Shown here: one piece after another, positions 1-8,134 of the stretch
Position numbering within the stretch: the stretch's first letter is position 1
Layout of the letters: the number at the start of each line of letters is the position of its first letter
Origin: Aromatoleum tolulyticum
GTDB lineage: Bacteria; Pseudomonadota; Gammaproteobacteria; Burkholderiales; Rhodocyclaceae
Assembly (NCBI RefSeq): GCF_900156155.1
Contig: NZ_FTMD01000001.1
Coordinates: forward strand, 1 to 64,000
Length of the DNA stretch: 64,000 nucleotides
Direction of reading: 5' to 3'
Notes under the pieces: model-generated
The model's database searches: none
Seen by the model: only the letters and a program-made list of their open reading frames with translations
Told to the model about the DNA's origin: nothing
Position numbers and translations under genes: made by a program

Positions 1-2
1 AG

Positions 3-191
3 GGCTATCGAATCAGCCAACGCAAGCGCAAACGGGTCGAGGAAATCTTCGGCTGGCTTAAAACGGTCGGTGGAATGCGCAAGAGTCGATTCATCGGGCA
101 GGCGAAGACCCAGATGGCGGCCTTCATCTCTGGCGCGGCGTACAACCTGCTTAGAATCGCGAAATTGAGTGATTCGGGGGTGAAGGCGTGA
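3..191 (+). mobile_element. IS5-family transposase, C-terminal fragment (partial at window edge)
   Basis: The open frame enters from the left edge and reads 62 codons to TGA. It contains EEIFGWLKTVGGMRKSRF and a following AAYNLLRIAKL segment, which is the typical C-terminal end of IS5-type DDE transposases (the conserved E-x6-K/R region around the final catalytic Glu). The start and N-terminal catalytic residues lie outside the window, so I cannot say whether the copy is intact. I could not identify the terminal inverted repeat or a target duplication in the 160 bp downstream. It lies just before a remnant of a pilus prepilin peptidase, which suggests this insertion sequence broke the tad locus. 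Confidence 0.8.
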
Positions 192-350
192 ACTGCGGAG
201 CAAAAAGGGCCTCCACGGCACACGCCGGTGGCCGCTTGGGCAATTCGAGCCGAATTGAAAATCCAATTCCGGCGAGGAAGTCGTCATGAAAATCAATCCG
301 TGCCCCCCCGGTTGACACCGTGTCGCGCGTTTTTGCATCACCCTGCTAGA
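192..350. other. Junction between IS element and tad locus
   Basis: No gene is supported here. The segment should contain the right end of the insertion sequence and the breakpoint into the pilus locus, but neither is marked by a repeat I can recognise. An imperfect inverted repeat GCCGAATTG/CAATTCCGGC lies near 249-273, and a TTGACA hexamer at 312-317 has no good -10 partner at 16-18 bp, so I do not call a promoter. Confidence 0.4.
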
Positions 351-461
351 TTCGAACCGCTGCAGCAGACGGCCGGGCGCATGCCCTATGCCATCGCAAT
401 CGCGGCGGGCACCCTGCTGCAGCTCATTCTGGTCCGCAACGGGGGCTGGGCGTTGAGTTGA
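351..461 (+). pseudogene. cpaA: Remnant of prepilin peptidase CpaA/TadV (C-terminal ~36 codons)
   Basis: The reading frame ending at the TGA of 459-461 contains MPYAIAIAAGTLLQLILV followed by RNGGWALS. A 'PYxxAIAxG' stretch leading into a last membrane segment is what the C-terminus of CpaA/TadV type IV prepilin peptidases looks like, and the position directly ahead of the tad genes is where cpaA normally sits. The catalytic Asp-containing loops are missing because the transposase tail lies immediately upstream. The left boundary is approximate. Resemblance rests on a short stretch, so it could instead be a chance hydrophobic segment, but location and motif agree. Confidence 0.55.
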
Positions 462-483
462 TTCATCTTCACGGAGCACGCCA

Positions 484-1791
484 ATGAACGCACCGTCCAG
501 CGCCCGCGTCATCCCCTTCGACGAACCGGCCGGCTTCCCGCGTGCCCCCCGCACGCTCGAGGAAACCGGCCTGCCGACGCTCTTCCTCGTCGAACTGGCG
601 GCGAAACTGCTGTTCGTGCGCGGTCAGATGCGCCTGACCGAGATTGCGCAGCAGTTGCAGCTACCCGCCAACGTGCTCGAAAGCCTGCTCGCCTTCATGC
701 GCGCGGAACGCATCTGCGAGGTGATGCGCCGCGGCGAGACCGACGGCGACATCCTCTATGAACTGACCGACGCAGGCCGCGCCCGCGCCACCGAATACCT
801 CGGGCGCTGCAAATATGCCGGTGTGGCCCCCGTCAGCCTCGCCGCCTACGTCGCCCAGGTCGAGCGGCAGTCGGTGACGAAGATGCACGTCACGCGCGAG
901 GACGTGAACGAGGCGTTCCGAGGCCTGATCATCAACCCCGAGGTGCGCGACCAGCTCGGCGCCGCGATGGGTTCGGGCCGCGCGATGTTTCTCTATGGCC
1001 CAGCCGGCGCCGGCAAGACCTATCTCGCCGAGCGCCTGGCGCTGCTGCTCGAAGGCAACATTGCGGTGCCGCACGCGATTCTCGTGGACGGCGAGATCAT
1101 CCAGGTCTTCGATCCGCTGATCCACACGCCAGTCGAGGACGATCATCGTCCTGCCGTGCTCGACAACCTGATGCGCCCTGACCTGCGCTGGGTGCGCTGT
1201 CGCCGTCCTGTCGCGATCACCGGCGGCGAACTGACGATGCGCATGCTGGATCTCGACTACGACGCCAGTACCGGTTTCTACCAGGCGCCACCGCACGTCA
1301 AGGCCAACAACGGCCTCTTCGTCGTGGACGATCTGGGGCGCCAGCTCGTGAAACCCGAACAGCTGATGAACCGCTGGATCGTGCCGATGGACCGGCACCA
1401 CGACTACCTCGCGCTGCACAGCGGCACGAAATTCACGTTGCCCTTCGACGTGGTGCTCGTCTTCTCTACCAACCTGATGCCTTCGGAGGTTGCAGACCCC
1501 GCCTTCCTGCGCCGCCTGGGTTACAAAATTCACATCGGCCCGATGAATGAGGATGAGTACAGGAACATATTCACGCGTGTCTGCGAGGAGCGCGGCGTAC
1601 CCTTTGATGAAACAGCCTTCCAGAAGCTGCTGAACGAGTATCACAAGGTTCATGGCCAGCCACTGCTGGCCTGCTATCCGCGCGACATCATCAACCAGAT
1701 TGCCGACCTCGCCCGCTACCGCGGCGAACCCGCAAGACTGACGCCGGAAGTGCTGCACTGGGCTTGGCACAACTACTTTGCGTCCCGCTAG
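484..1791 (+). CDS. AAA+ ATPase with N-terminal winged-helix-like region, in tad locus
   Basis: The 435-residue protein has a helix-turn-helix/winged-helix-like N-terminal part (about residues 30-105, with 'LTEIAQQLQL' and 'LYELTDAGRA'), then an AAA+ module: Walker A GPAGAGKT at 172-179, Walker B 'LFVVDD' at 278-283, a sensor-1-like 'VFSTN' at 326-330 and an arginine-rich 'AFLRRLGYK' near 340-348. The start codon follows a GGAG ribosome site. It reads in the same direction as the tad genes and ends 130 bp before cpaB. I do not know a named Tad protein with this architecture; a chaperone-like or regulatory ATPase role is only inference. It is not TadA or TadZ, both of which occur separately downstream. 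Confidence 0.75.
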   Translation: MNAPSSARVIPFDEPAGFPRAPRTLEETGLPTLFLVELAAKLLFVRGQMRLTEIAQQLQLPANVLESLLAFMRAERICEVMRRGETDGDILYELTDAGRARATEYLGRCKYAGVAPVSLAAYVAQVERQSVTKMHVTREDVNEAFRGLIINPEVRDQLGAAMGSGRAMFLYGPAGAGKTYLAERLALLLEGNIAVPHAILVDGEIIQVFDPLIHTPVEDDHRPAVLDNLMRPDLRWVRCRRPVAITGGELTMRMLDLDYDASTGFYQAPPHVKANNGLFVVDDLGRQLVKPEQLMNRWIVPMDRHHDYLALHSGTKFTLPFDVVLVFSTNLMPSEVADPAFLRRLGYKIHIGPMNEDEYRNIFTRVCEERGVPFDETAFQKLLNEYHKVHGQPLLACYPRDIINQIADLARYRGEPARLTPEVLHWAWHNYFASR

Positions 1792-1921
1792 GGGCGCGTT
1801 TTGAGGGGAGGCGTCGGGGGAGCGTACTCGCGACTTCGACACCGCACCGAAGCGCCTGCTGAGTCGGGCATTTGCAGGGCCTGGGCACCACTGCCGACGG
1901 TCCGGAAACAAGGGGATTCAC

Positions 1922-2770
1922 ATGAAGACCAAAGGTCTCGTCTTTCTCTTCGTGGCGATGCTCGCCGGTCTTGCCGCCGTGGTTTTGGGAACGAAATGGC
2001 TGCAGACGAAGGCAGGCGGTGATGGCAACCGTATCGCCGTTGCCGCGGTGGAGCTCCAACTCGGCGGCCGGGTCACACCCGAGGCCGTCCGGCTCGTCGA
2101 GTGGCCATCCGGCAGCGTGCCGACGGGCGCCTTCAACGATCTCGCCGCCCTCGACGGCCGTGTGGCGATCTCCGGCATCCTGCCTGGCGAGCCGATCCTC
2201 GAATCGCGCCTTGCGCCGGTCGGCACCAAAGGGGGGCTGTCCGCCGTCGTGCCGGATGGCAAGCGAGCGATCACGGTTCGCGTGAATGACGTGGTCGGCG
2301 TCGCAGGCTTCGCGCTGCCCGGCAACTTTGTCGACATCATGGTCAACACGGAAGCTGCCGGAGCGGATCGCAACAGCGAGGACAAGATGATCTCGAAGAT
2401 CGTCCTCGAACGCATCCTCGTGCTGGCCGTCGCGCAGGAAGCCAATCGCGACGAGACGAAGCCCAAGGTCGTCAACGCCGTCACGCTCGAAGTGACGCCC
2501 GAACAGGCCGAGCGCCTGGACCTGGCACGCAGCGTGGGCAACCTGTCGCTGGTGCTGCGCAATCAGATCGACTCCAACCCGACCGAAACGGCCGGCATCA
2601 CGAAGGCGATGCTCCTGCGCACCGCGGTCGAAGCTGCGCCCGCACCGGCCCCGGCCAAGGCTGCCGCGCCGCGCCGCGTAGCCGCAAAGCCGCGCCCTGC
2701 CCCCGAGCCCCGCGCGAGCGTGTGCGTCGAGGTCATCCGCGGCGTGAATAAGGTCAACGAGTGCTTCTAG
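1922..2770 (+). CDS. cpaB: Flp pilus assembly protein CpaB (RcpC)
   Basis: The 282-residue protein begins with a membrane anchor (about residues 5-23) and continues with a SAF-like domain (about 36-100) and the RcpC/CpaB domain (about 100-215, 'ITVRVNDVVGVAGFALPGNF'). CpaB is a periplasmic component thought to support the secretin in Tad pilus export. The C-terminal ~65 residues are an Ala/Pro/Lys-rich linker ending in a segment with two cysteines (Cys268 and Cys281) that could form a disulfide. GGGG upstream of the ATG at 1922 serves as ribosome site. The secretin gene follows directly. Confidence 0.93.
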   Translation: MKTKGLVFLFVAMLAGLAAVVLGTKWLQTKAGGDGNRIAVAAVELQLGGRVTPEAVRLVEWPSGSVPTGAFNDLAALDGRVAISGILPGEPILESRLAPVGTKGGLSAVVPDGKRAITVRVNDVVGVAGFALPGNFVDIMVNTEAAGADRNSEDKMISKIVLERILVLAVAQEANRDETKPKVVNAVTLEVTPEQAERLDLARSVGNLSLVLRNQIDSNPTETAGITKAMLLRTAVEAAPAPAPAKAAAPRRVAAKPRPAPEPRASVCVEVIRGVNKVNECF

Positions 2771-2805
2771 CCCAATCCAAACCCGCATGGACGCATGAGG
2801 ACATC

Positions 2806-4383
2806 ATGACCAACAACAAGAACATTTTCCGCCGCACCCTGGCGGGCTATGCCGCTACCGCGGTCGTCGCCCTGGCGCTCTCAGGCATGGCGCAGGCGGC
2901 CGTCACCGGCACCCCGCCGGCAATGAAGTCCGTCGGCGTCGCAAAAGGGGGAGGTTCGCCCTGTGGACGCGTCGAAATTGCCCCGATGGTAACCATCCCC
3001 GTCGGCAAGTCCTCGGTCATTCGCCCGCAGACGCCGGTGACGCGCATCCTGCTCGGCAACCCGGAAAACGCACAGGCGGCGCGCCCCAGCACGGACGCCG
3101 GAAAGGACGACAAGGGGGCGCAGCAACAGTCGCAGAGCGACGGCCGACCTGGCGTCGCCCAGGTCGACGTGCTGCTGCTTAGTCCGAACGAGATCTACCT
3201 GCTTGGCAAGACCGTCGGCTCGACGAACGTCGTGCTGGTGGATCGCGCCGGCGGCTGCACGGCGCTCGACGTCACGGTCGCAATGGACGTGACCTCGGTG
3301 CAGGGGGCGCTTGCGACGCTGCTGCCCGATGAAGCCGGCATCAAGGTCAGTTCCGCCTACGACTCACTGGTGCTGAGCGGCACCGTCACCGACGCAACCA
3401 GGGTAGACCGTGCGGTGGAGATCGCATCAGCCTACGTGCGCGACGGAGGAGGACAGAAGGGCCGCAACGAGCGCGTGGTGAATATGCTTCAGGTCGGCGC
3501 ACCACAGCAGGTGATGCTCGAGGTCAAAGTCGCCGAGATTTCCAAGACGCTGGCCGAAAAGATCGGCGTCCGCTTGAGCCACAGCGCCAAGACAGACGGC
3601 GTCGTGTACAGCGTCGTGTCGGATTTCCTGACCGGTGGAAACGGATTGATCGACATCATTCGGCGCGGCAAGGACGGCCGGGTCACGCTCGACGCCCAAA
3701 AAGACGACGGACTCGTGAAGATCCTGGCCGAACCGAACGTCATGGCGATCAGCGGACAGGAAGGCAGCTTCCTCTCCGGCGGCAAGATCTTCATCCCGGT
3801 GGCCCAATCGAATAGCAACGGAACGCAGACGATCACCCTCGAGGAAAAGGAATTCGGTATCGCATTGAAATTCACGCCCACGGTGCTTGCAGGCGGGCGC
3901 ATCAACCTGAAGGTTGCACCCGAGGTATCGGAACTCAATCGCGACGGCATCGGCATTAGCGCCCCCGGAGTTAATGGTTTGGCGATCCTCCCCTCATTCA
4001 CCACGCGGCGCGCCGCCACGACAGTGCAACTCCACGACGGCCAAAGCTTCGCCATCGGCGGCCTGATCAAGAACAACGTGACCACGAATATCAACGCCTT
4101 CCCCTTCCTAGGCGAAATTCCGGTTCTGGGCGCCCTGTTCCGAAGCAGCGACTTCCAGACGGACCGCTCGGAACTCGTCTTCGTGATCACGCCGCGCCTG
4201 GTCAAGCCGCTGCCGGCCGATTACCGGCTGCCGACCGACGACTTTATCGAACCCAGCCGCTCGGATCTGCACTTGCTCGGCCGCATGGAGGGAACGCCGC
4301 CGCAGGGGCTAGCAAATCCTTCGTCGGCTGAGTCTGCACAATCGCAGTCGAACCCGGCAGCGGGCGGCTTTGAACCCAAGTGA
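2806..4383 (+). CDS. cpaC: Tad pilus outer-membrane secretin CpaC (RcpA)
   Basis: The 525-residue protein forms the outer-membrane channel for Flp pili. The chosen start (ATG at 2806, GAGG eight bases upstream) gives a clean signal peptide ending AQA|A; an in-frame GTG at 2761 inside the cpaB end would add 15 residues without a signal. The N-terminal periplasmic region has a pilus/secretin N domain ('SVIRPQTPVTRILLGNP', 'NEIYLLGKTVGSTNVVLVD'), a BON-like segment, and the secretin domain from 'VMLEVKVAEIS' to 'RSELVFVITPRLV', including 'DGQSFAIGGLI' and 'IPVLGALFRS'. It lies between cpaB and a lipoprotein gene. Confidence 0.95.
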   Translation: MTNNKNIFRRTLAGYAATAVVALALSGMAQAAVTGTPPAMKSVGVAKGGGSPCGRVEIAPMVTIPVGKSSVIRPQTPVTRILLGNPENAQAARPSTDAGKDDKGAQQQSQSDGRPGVAQVDVLLLSPNEIYLLGKTVGSTNVVLVDRAGGCTALDVTVAMDVTSVQGALATLLPDEAGIKVSSAYDSLVLSGTVTDATRVDRAVEIASAYVRDGGGQKGRNERVVNMLQVGAPQQVMLEVKVAEISKTLAEKIGVRLSHSAKTDGVVYSVVSDFLTGGNGLIDIIRRGKDGRVTLDAQKDDGLVKILAEPNVMAISGQEGSFLSGGKIFIPVAQSNSNGTQTITLEEKEFGIALKFTPTVLAGGRINLKVAPEVSELNRDGIGISAPGVNGLAILPSFTTRRAATTVQLHDGQSFAIGGLIKNNVTTNINAFPFLGEIPVLGALFRSSDFQTDRSELVFVITPRLVKPLPADYRLPTDDFIEPSRSDLHLLGRMEGTPPQGLANPSSAESAQSQSNPAAGGFEPK

Positions 4384-4393
4384 GGACACGGTC

Positions 4394-4675
4394 ATGACCC
4401 AACAAGCCAAACTCATCCTCGCGGGAGTCATCGCCGCCACGCTCGCGGGTTGCTCCACCACCCCCCTTTGGGACGCCCGCTTTGGCGACCCGGTCAGGGT
4501 CATTGCCGCCCAGCAGGTGATCGACCCCGACGCATCGCGCAATACCGACCCGGTCAAGGGTATCGACGGCCAGGCAGCGCAAGGCACGATGGGTGAATAT
4601 CAAAAGAGCTTTGTGCAGCCGGAACCTCAAACGACGTCGTTCTCGATCGGCGTCGGTGGCCAGTCCGGAAAATAA
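4394..4675 (+). CDS. Small Tad-locus lipoprotein
   Basis: The 93-residue protein starts at the ATG at 4394 after a GAGGA ribosome site (an upstream in-frame ATG at 4370 overlaps cpaC and lacks one). It has a short hydrophobic signal ending in the lipobox LAGC, so it should be an outer-membrane lipoprotein. The mature part carries 'WDARFGDPVRVIAAQQ' and 'DPVKGIDGQAAQG', a pattern I associate with small pilus-assembly lipoproteins that follow the secretin in betaproteobacterial tad loci and may act as a pilotin-like partner, in the place of CpaD. That role is inferred from position and lipidation. Confidence 0.75.
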   Translation: MTQQAKLILAGVIAATLAGCSTTPLWDARFGDPVRVIAAQQVIDPDASRNTDPVKGIDGQAAQGTMGEYQKSFVQPEPQTTSFSIGVGGQSGK

Positions 4676-4706
4676 GCTCGCTTGACCGCAGACGAGGATG
4701 ACGACA

Positions 4707-5993
4707 ATGGCTTTCCGAAGGAATCTCCGCTGCAAACAGCGCGGAGCCGTCGCGATCATCACTGCGCTGTCGCTGGTGGCTCTGGTCGGTTTTGTAGGAC
4801 TTGCACTCGATCTCGGTCACCTCTACGTGAATAAGACCGAACTGCAAAACGCAGCGGATGCCTGCGCGCTCGCAGCCGCTCGGGAACTGACCTGTGATCC
4901 ATCTGCCGGGGTGTGCGACAACTCGTATTTGAACAATGCCGTCGCAGCGGGCACTGCAGTAGCTGCCCGCAACACGCGCGATTTTCAGGCGAGCCCCGTG
5001 ATCATTGCACCTAGCGACGTGCTCTTTCATACAGCATTGGCACCAAACGCGGCATACCTCCCAAGTAGTAGCGCCTCCCCCAATTCGCGTTTCGTCATGT
5101 GTACCGCCCGCGCCGAGGGCATCGCGCCGTGGTTCATGCAGGTACTTGGAATCGGTGCGCACGATGTCTCCGCATATGCGGTTTCTACCTTGCGTCGGGC
5201 GCAAACGAACTGTGCCATTCCGATCGGTCTTTGCAAACCACCCTCGGCTCCTCTGTCGTCCCCGTTTAGTGGATTTATCGTGGGACAGTGGGTGACGAGC
5301 AAGCTCACAGAATCCGCAACAGGAAGTTTCGACTGGATCGACTTCACTCCGGAGGACGGTGGCGGTGCAAATGAACTCGCGAACCTTCTTCGGGGCGCTG
5401 GTCAATGCTCCCTTGAACCACCCAGCCCGACCAATTTGGTTGGTCAGCAGGGGAATATCGCTTCCTTGGGCAAGGCTTGGAACACCCGTTTCGGCCTCTA
5501 CAAGGGCAGTGACACCCCAGCTTCAGCCCCTCCCGACTGGACGGGCATGACTTATCGCGATACGGAACTTCCCGAAAGCACATATTGGCACGATAAATTT
5601 GATGCATACGCGGGAGAGGCTGAAGGCACGCTATCGAACTACAGGGACGCAAGAGCAAACAATTCGCCGTACCAAGGCCCTGCATTGAATGGATATCAAC
5701 CTATCGATCAATCAAAGCATAAACAGTTTGGTGGAGACCGCCGAACAGTAGTAGTCCCTCTCGTAGACTGCGAGAGTTGGAAGACATCCACACCCCAAAC
5801 GGTCCCAATCCTTGGATATGCCTGCGTCCTGATGCTCCACCCCATGACGAACGACAATGGACCGGCAGCAGGTGAGCAGGTGTGGCTCGAATATCGCGGC
5901 AACGCTAGCGAGTCGTCCAGTCCTTGCGCAACATCAGGGGCGGTCGGCGGCCCCGGCAGTATCGGCCCCCTTGTTCCTGCACTGGTTCAGTGA
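4707..5993 (+). CDS. tadG: TadG-like minor pilin/assembly protein with Tad N-terminal domain
   Basis: The 428-residue protein begins with a positively charged tip and the sequence RGAVAIITALSLVALVGFVG, followed by 'ALDLGHLYVNKTELQNAADA', the signature of the Tad-like N-terminal domain found in TadG. One N-terminal membrane helix would anchor it in the inner membrane with a large periplasmic part rich in Ser, Pro and Gly and several cysteines. I place the start at 4707, where GAGG sits nine bases upstream; the ATG at 4698 overlaps that ribosome site. Codon use in this gene and the two after it is less GC-biased than in the rest of the locus. Confidence 0.82.
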   Translation: MAFRRNLRCKQRGAVAIITALSLVALVGFVGLALDLGHLYVNKTELQNAADACALAAARELTCDPSAGVCDNSYLNNAVAAGTAVAARNTRDFQASPVIIAPSDVLFHTALAPNAAYLPSSSASPNSRFVMCTARAEGIAPWFMQVLGIGAHDVSAYAVSTLRRAQTNCAIPIGLCKPPSAPLSSPFSGFIVGQWVTSKLTESATGSFDWIDFTPEDGGGANELANLLRGAGQCSLEPPSPTNLVGQQGNIASLGKAWNTRFGLYKGSDTPASAPPDWTGMTYRDTELPESTYWHDKFDAYAGEAEGTLSNYRDARANNSPYQGPALNGYQPIDQSKHKQFGGDRRTVVVPLVDCESWKTSTPQTVPILGYACVLMLHPMTNDNGPAAGEQVWLEYRGNASESSSPCATSGAVGGPGSIGPLVPALVQ

Positions 5994-6003
5994 GGAATTC
6001 ATC

Positions 6004-6450
6004 ATGATTTTTGGGCGCAAACAACAAGGGGTAGCAGCAGTCGAACTCGCCTTCGTAATGATTCCACTCATCCTCATGGCGTTTGGCATCACCGAGTTCG
6101 GCCGTGCAATCTACCAGTACAACACACTTGCAAAATCGGTTCGTGACGCCACGCGTTACCTTTCGCAGCAAGGTCCGGGTGAAGGGGGGGACACCGCGAG
6201 ATGCCTTGCAGTGCACGGTAATCGTGCCTGCACCGGTAGTGCTCTTGCGCCGGGACTGACGTTCGCGCACATCCAAGTTTACGACCAAGTATCGAACCCG
6301 AGCACGCACCTTAACCAACCAACGGGTAGCGGCGCAATCAATCTGGTTACGGTTGCCATTACCGGATATCAGTTCACTTCGCTGGTGCCACTTGTCGCAC
6401 CGAACATAACGTTCGGCGGAATCAGCGTCACGATGAGACAGGTGATGTAA
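6004..6450 (+). CDS. tadE: TadE-like pseudopilin
   Basis: The 148-residue protein has the TadE signature: basic tip, then G-V-A-A-V-E-L-A-F with the invariant Glu at position +5 of the helix, and a hydrophobic stretch ending 'GITEFGRAIYQYNTLAKSV'. TadE-like proteins are processed by the prepilin peptidase and act as minor pilins. GAGGA lies seven bases before the ATG. The gene ends in TAATG, so its stop overlaps the next start by one base, indicating translational coupling with the second TadE/TadF-type gene. Confidence 0.88.
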   Translation: MIFGRKQQGVAAVELAFVMIPLILMAFGITEFGRAIYQYNTLAKSVRDATRYLSQQGPGEGGDTARCLAVHGNRACTGSALAPGLTFAHIQVYDQVSNPSTHLNQPTGSGAINLVTVAITGYQFTSLVPLVAPNITFGGISVTMRQVM

Positions 6451-6905
6451 TGAAGCGACCTTTCTCCTACGGAAGCAGGTGCATGCGCCAGCAAACAGGT
6501 GCGGCCGCCGTCGAATTTGCATTGGTCGCCGGAGTGTTCTTCAGCCTCCTGATCGGCGTGATGGAGATGGGGCGTATGCTCTTCTACTGGAATACCGCTG
6601 CCGAAGCCACGCGCTTGGGCGCGCGCATTGCAGTGGTGTGCGACGTTGGTGATACCGCAATCCGAGCAAGGATGAGCAGCCTTTTTCCGCTAGTGCCAAC
6701 CGATAAAATTGAAATCGCGTATTTACCTTCGGGCTGTGGCGCTGGAAGTTGCGCCGACGTGACCGTCAGCATTCAACCTATTCCGATAGCCACGTTTATT
6801 CCCTATGTTCCCCTTAGCCTGAGCCTTCCCGCATTTGCAACAACACTTCCCGCCGAGAGTTTGGCAAGCTCGGTCGACGATGTTGCGAATCCGGTCTGTC
6901 AGTAG
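6450..6905 (+). CDS. Second TadE/TadF-like pseudopilin
   Basis: The 151-residue protein contains TGAAAVEFALVAGVFFSLLI and 'EMGRMLFYWNTAAEATRLGAR', the class of N-terminal helix with conserved Glu seen in TadE/TadF. The mature domain has cysteines (including 'CGAGSC') that could pair. It overlaps the preceding tadE stop by one base. Together with the TadG-like gene it forms the set of minor pilins usual in tad loci. Confidence 0.87.
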   Translation: MKRPFSYGSRCMRQQTGAAAVEFALVAGVFFSLLIGVMEMGRMLFYWNTAAEATRLGARIAVVCDVGDTAIRARMSSLFPLVPTDKIEIAYLPSGCGAGSCADVTVSIQPIPIATFIPYVPLSLSLPAFATTLPAESLASSVDDVANPVCQ

Positions 6906-6935
6906 CAAATCGGCACGAGCAACAGAGGCCCTAAG

Positions 6936-8099
6936 ATGAAAATCAAGATCCTTTCCGACAGCCACGAGAACGCCGAGCACCTGCGCACGACGCTGGTTCA
7001 GGCAGGCAGGACGATGGACGTTGCCGTCGGCCATGCGACGTCGAGCGATCCGATCGGAGCGATCAACGGCACGGTACCCGACATCGTCGTGCTCGATGCC
7101 TTCAAGCCGAGCGGCTTGGCTGCACTCGAGCAATTGACGCTCCGATACCCGCAGGTGGATCCCATCATCATCACCTCGGATACGTCTTCGGAATTTCTGC
7201 TGCAGGCCTTCCGTGCCGGCGTCCGCGAAGTCCTGCCGACCGGCCCCTCGGCCGAAGCACTCCAGGCGGCGCTGGCCCGCATCACGCACAAACGCGGGGT
7301 CGCCGCCGGCCCCGCCGCCGACGGCAAGATCCTCGCAATGACCTCGTGCAAGGGCGGCAGCGGGGCAACTTTCCTCGCAACCAACCTCGCGTGGGTGCTG
7401 GCAACGGCGCACGGCAAGCGGGTCGCGTTGATCGATCTGAACCTGCAGTTCGGCGATGCCGCGATGTACGTCACCGACCAGAAGCCGGCAAGCAATCTCG
7501 CATTGGTCTGCCAGCAGATCCATCGACTGGACGCCGCGTTCCTCGGCTCGGCAATGATCGAGGTCGCGCCCAACTTCCATCTGCTCGCGGCACCGGAGGA
7601 TCCGGCGCATGCGACGGACGTCAAGGCCGAGCACGTCGAAGCGATCCTGAAGGTGGCGCGCGCGAACTACGACTTCGTCATCGTCGATGTCGGACGGTCA
7701 CTCGACTCCGTGAGCCTGCAACCCTTCGACATGGCAGACATGATCTTCCCGGTGGTGCAACTCACCTTGCCGTTCATCCGCGAGGCAAAGCGGCTCGTCG
7801 CAGTACTGATCTCGCTCGGGTACCCCATGTCCAAGGTCGGGCTGATCGTCAATCGCCATCAGAAGAGCGCCGAGATCAGCTTGCAGGATCTGGAGCGAAC
7901 GGTGAATGCGAAAGTCTTCAAGGCGGTGCCGAACTGTTACGAGGAGGTCGCCGCTTCGGTGAATCAGGGCGAGCCGATCGCACGGCTGGCAAAGAACAGT
8001 CCGGTGACGAAGGCGCTGCGCGAGATCGCCGCATCGCTCGACACCATTCAGGAAAAAAACGGCAAGGGCTGGCTGTCGCGCCTGTTTGCCACCCATTGA
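6936..8099 (+). CDS. tadZ: TadZ/CpaE, polar localisation ATPase of the Tad system
   Basis: The 387-residue protein has an atypical receiver-like N-terminal domain (about residues 1-115, with Asp54 in 'VVLDAF') and a ParA/MinD-like ATPase domain from 'KILAMTSCKGGSGATFLATN' (deviant Walker A, about 131-150) through 'DFVIVDVGRSLDSVS'. In known systems TadZ/CpaE places the Tad machine at the cell pole. The gene sits between the minor pilins and tadA with about 30 bp gaps on either side, as expected in one operon. Confidence 0.93.
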   Translation: MKIKILSDSHENAEHLRTTLVQAGRTMDVAVGHATSSDPIGAINGTVPDIVVLDAFKPSGLAALEQLTLRYPQVDPIIITSDTSSEFLLQAFRAGVREVLPTGPSAEALQAALARITHKRGVAAGPAADGKILAMTSCKGGSGATFLATNLAWVLATAHGKRVALIDLNLQFGDAAMYVTDQKPASNLALVCQQIHRLDAAFLGSAMIEVAPNFHLLAAPEDPAHATDVKAEHVEAILKVARANYDFVIVDVGRSLDSVSLQPFDMADMIFPVVQLTLPFIREAKRLVAVLISLGYPMSKVGLIVNRHQKSAEISLQDLERTVNAKVFKAVPNCYEEVAASVNQGEPIARLAKNSPVTKALREIAASLDTIQEKNGKGWLSRLFATH

Positions 8100-8134
8100 G
8101 GTGCACGACCGCCGTTTTCTGAGGGGAACATGAA

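Noticed and set aside
312-340. TTGACA as a strong -35 box before the tad locus
   Set aside because: The hexamer 16-18 bp downstream (GCATCA) is a poor -10, so I do not report a promoter.
661-1911. A 416-codon open frame on the minus strand opposite the AAA+ ATPase
   Set aside because: It is a GC-rich antisense shadow; its translation has no recognisable domain while the + strand frame has full ATPase motifs.
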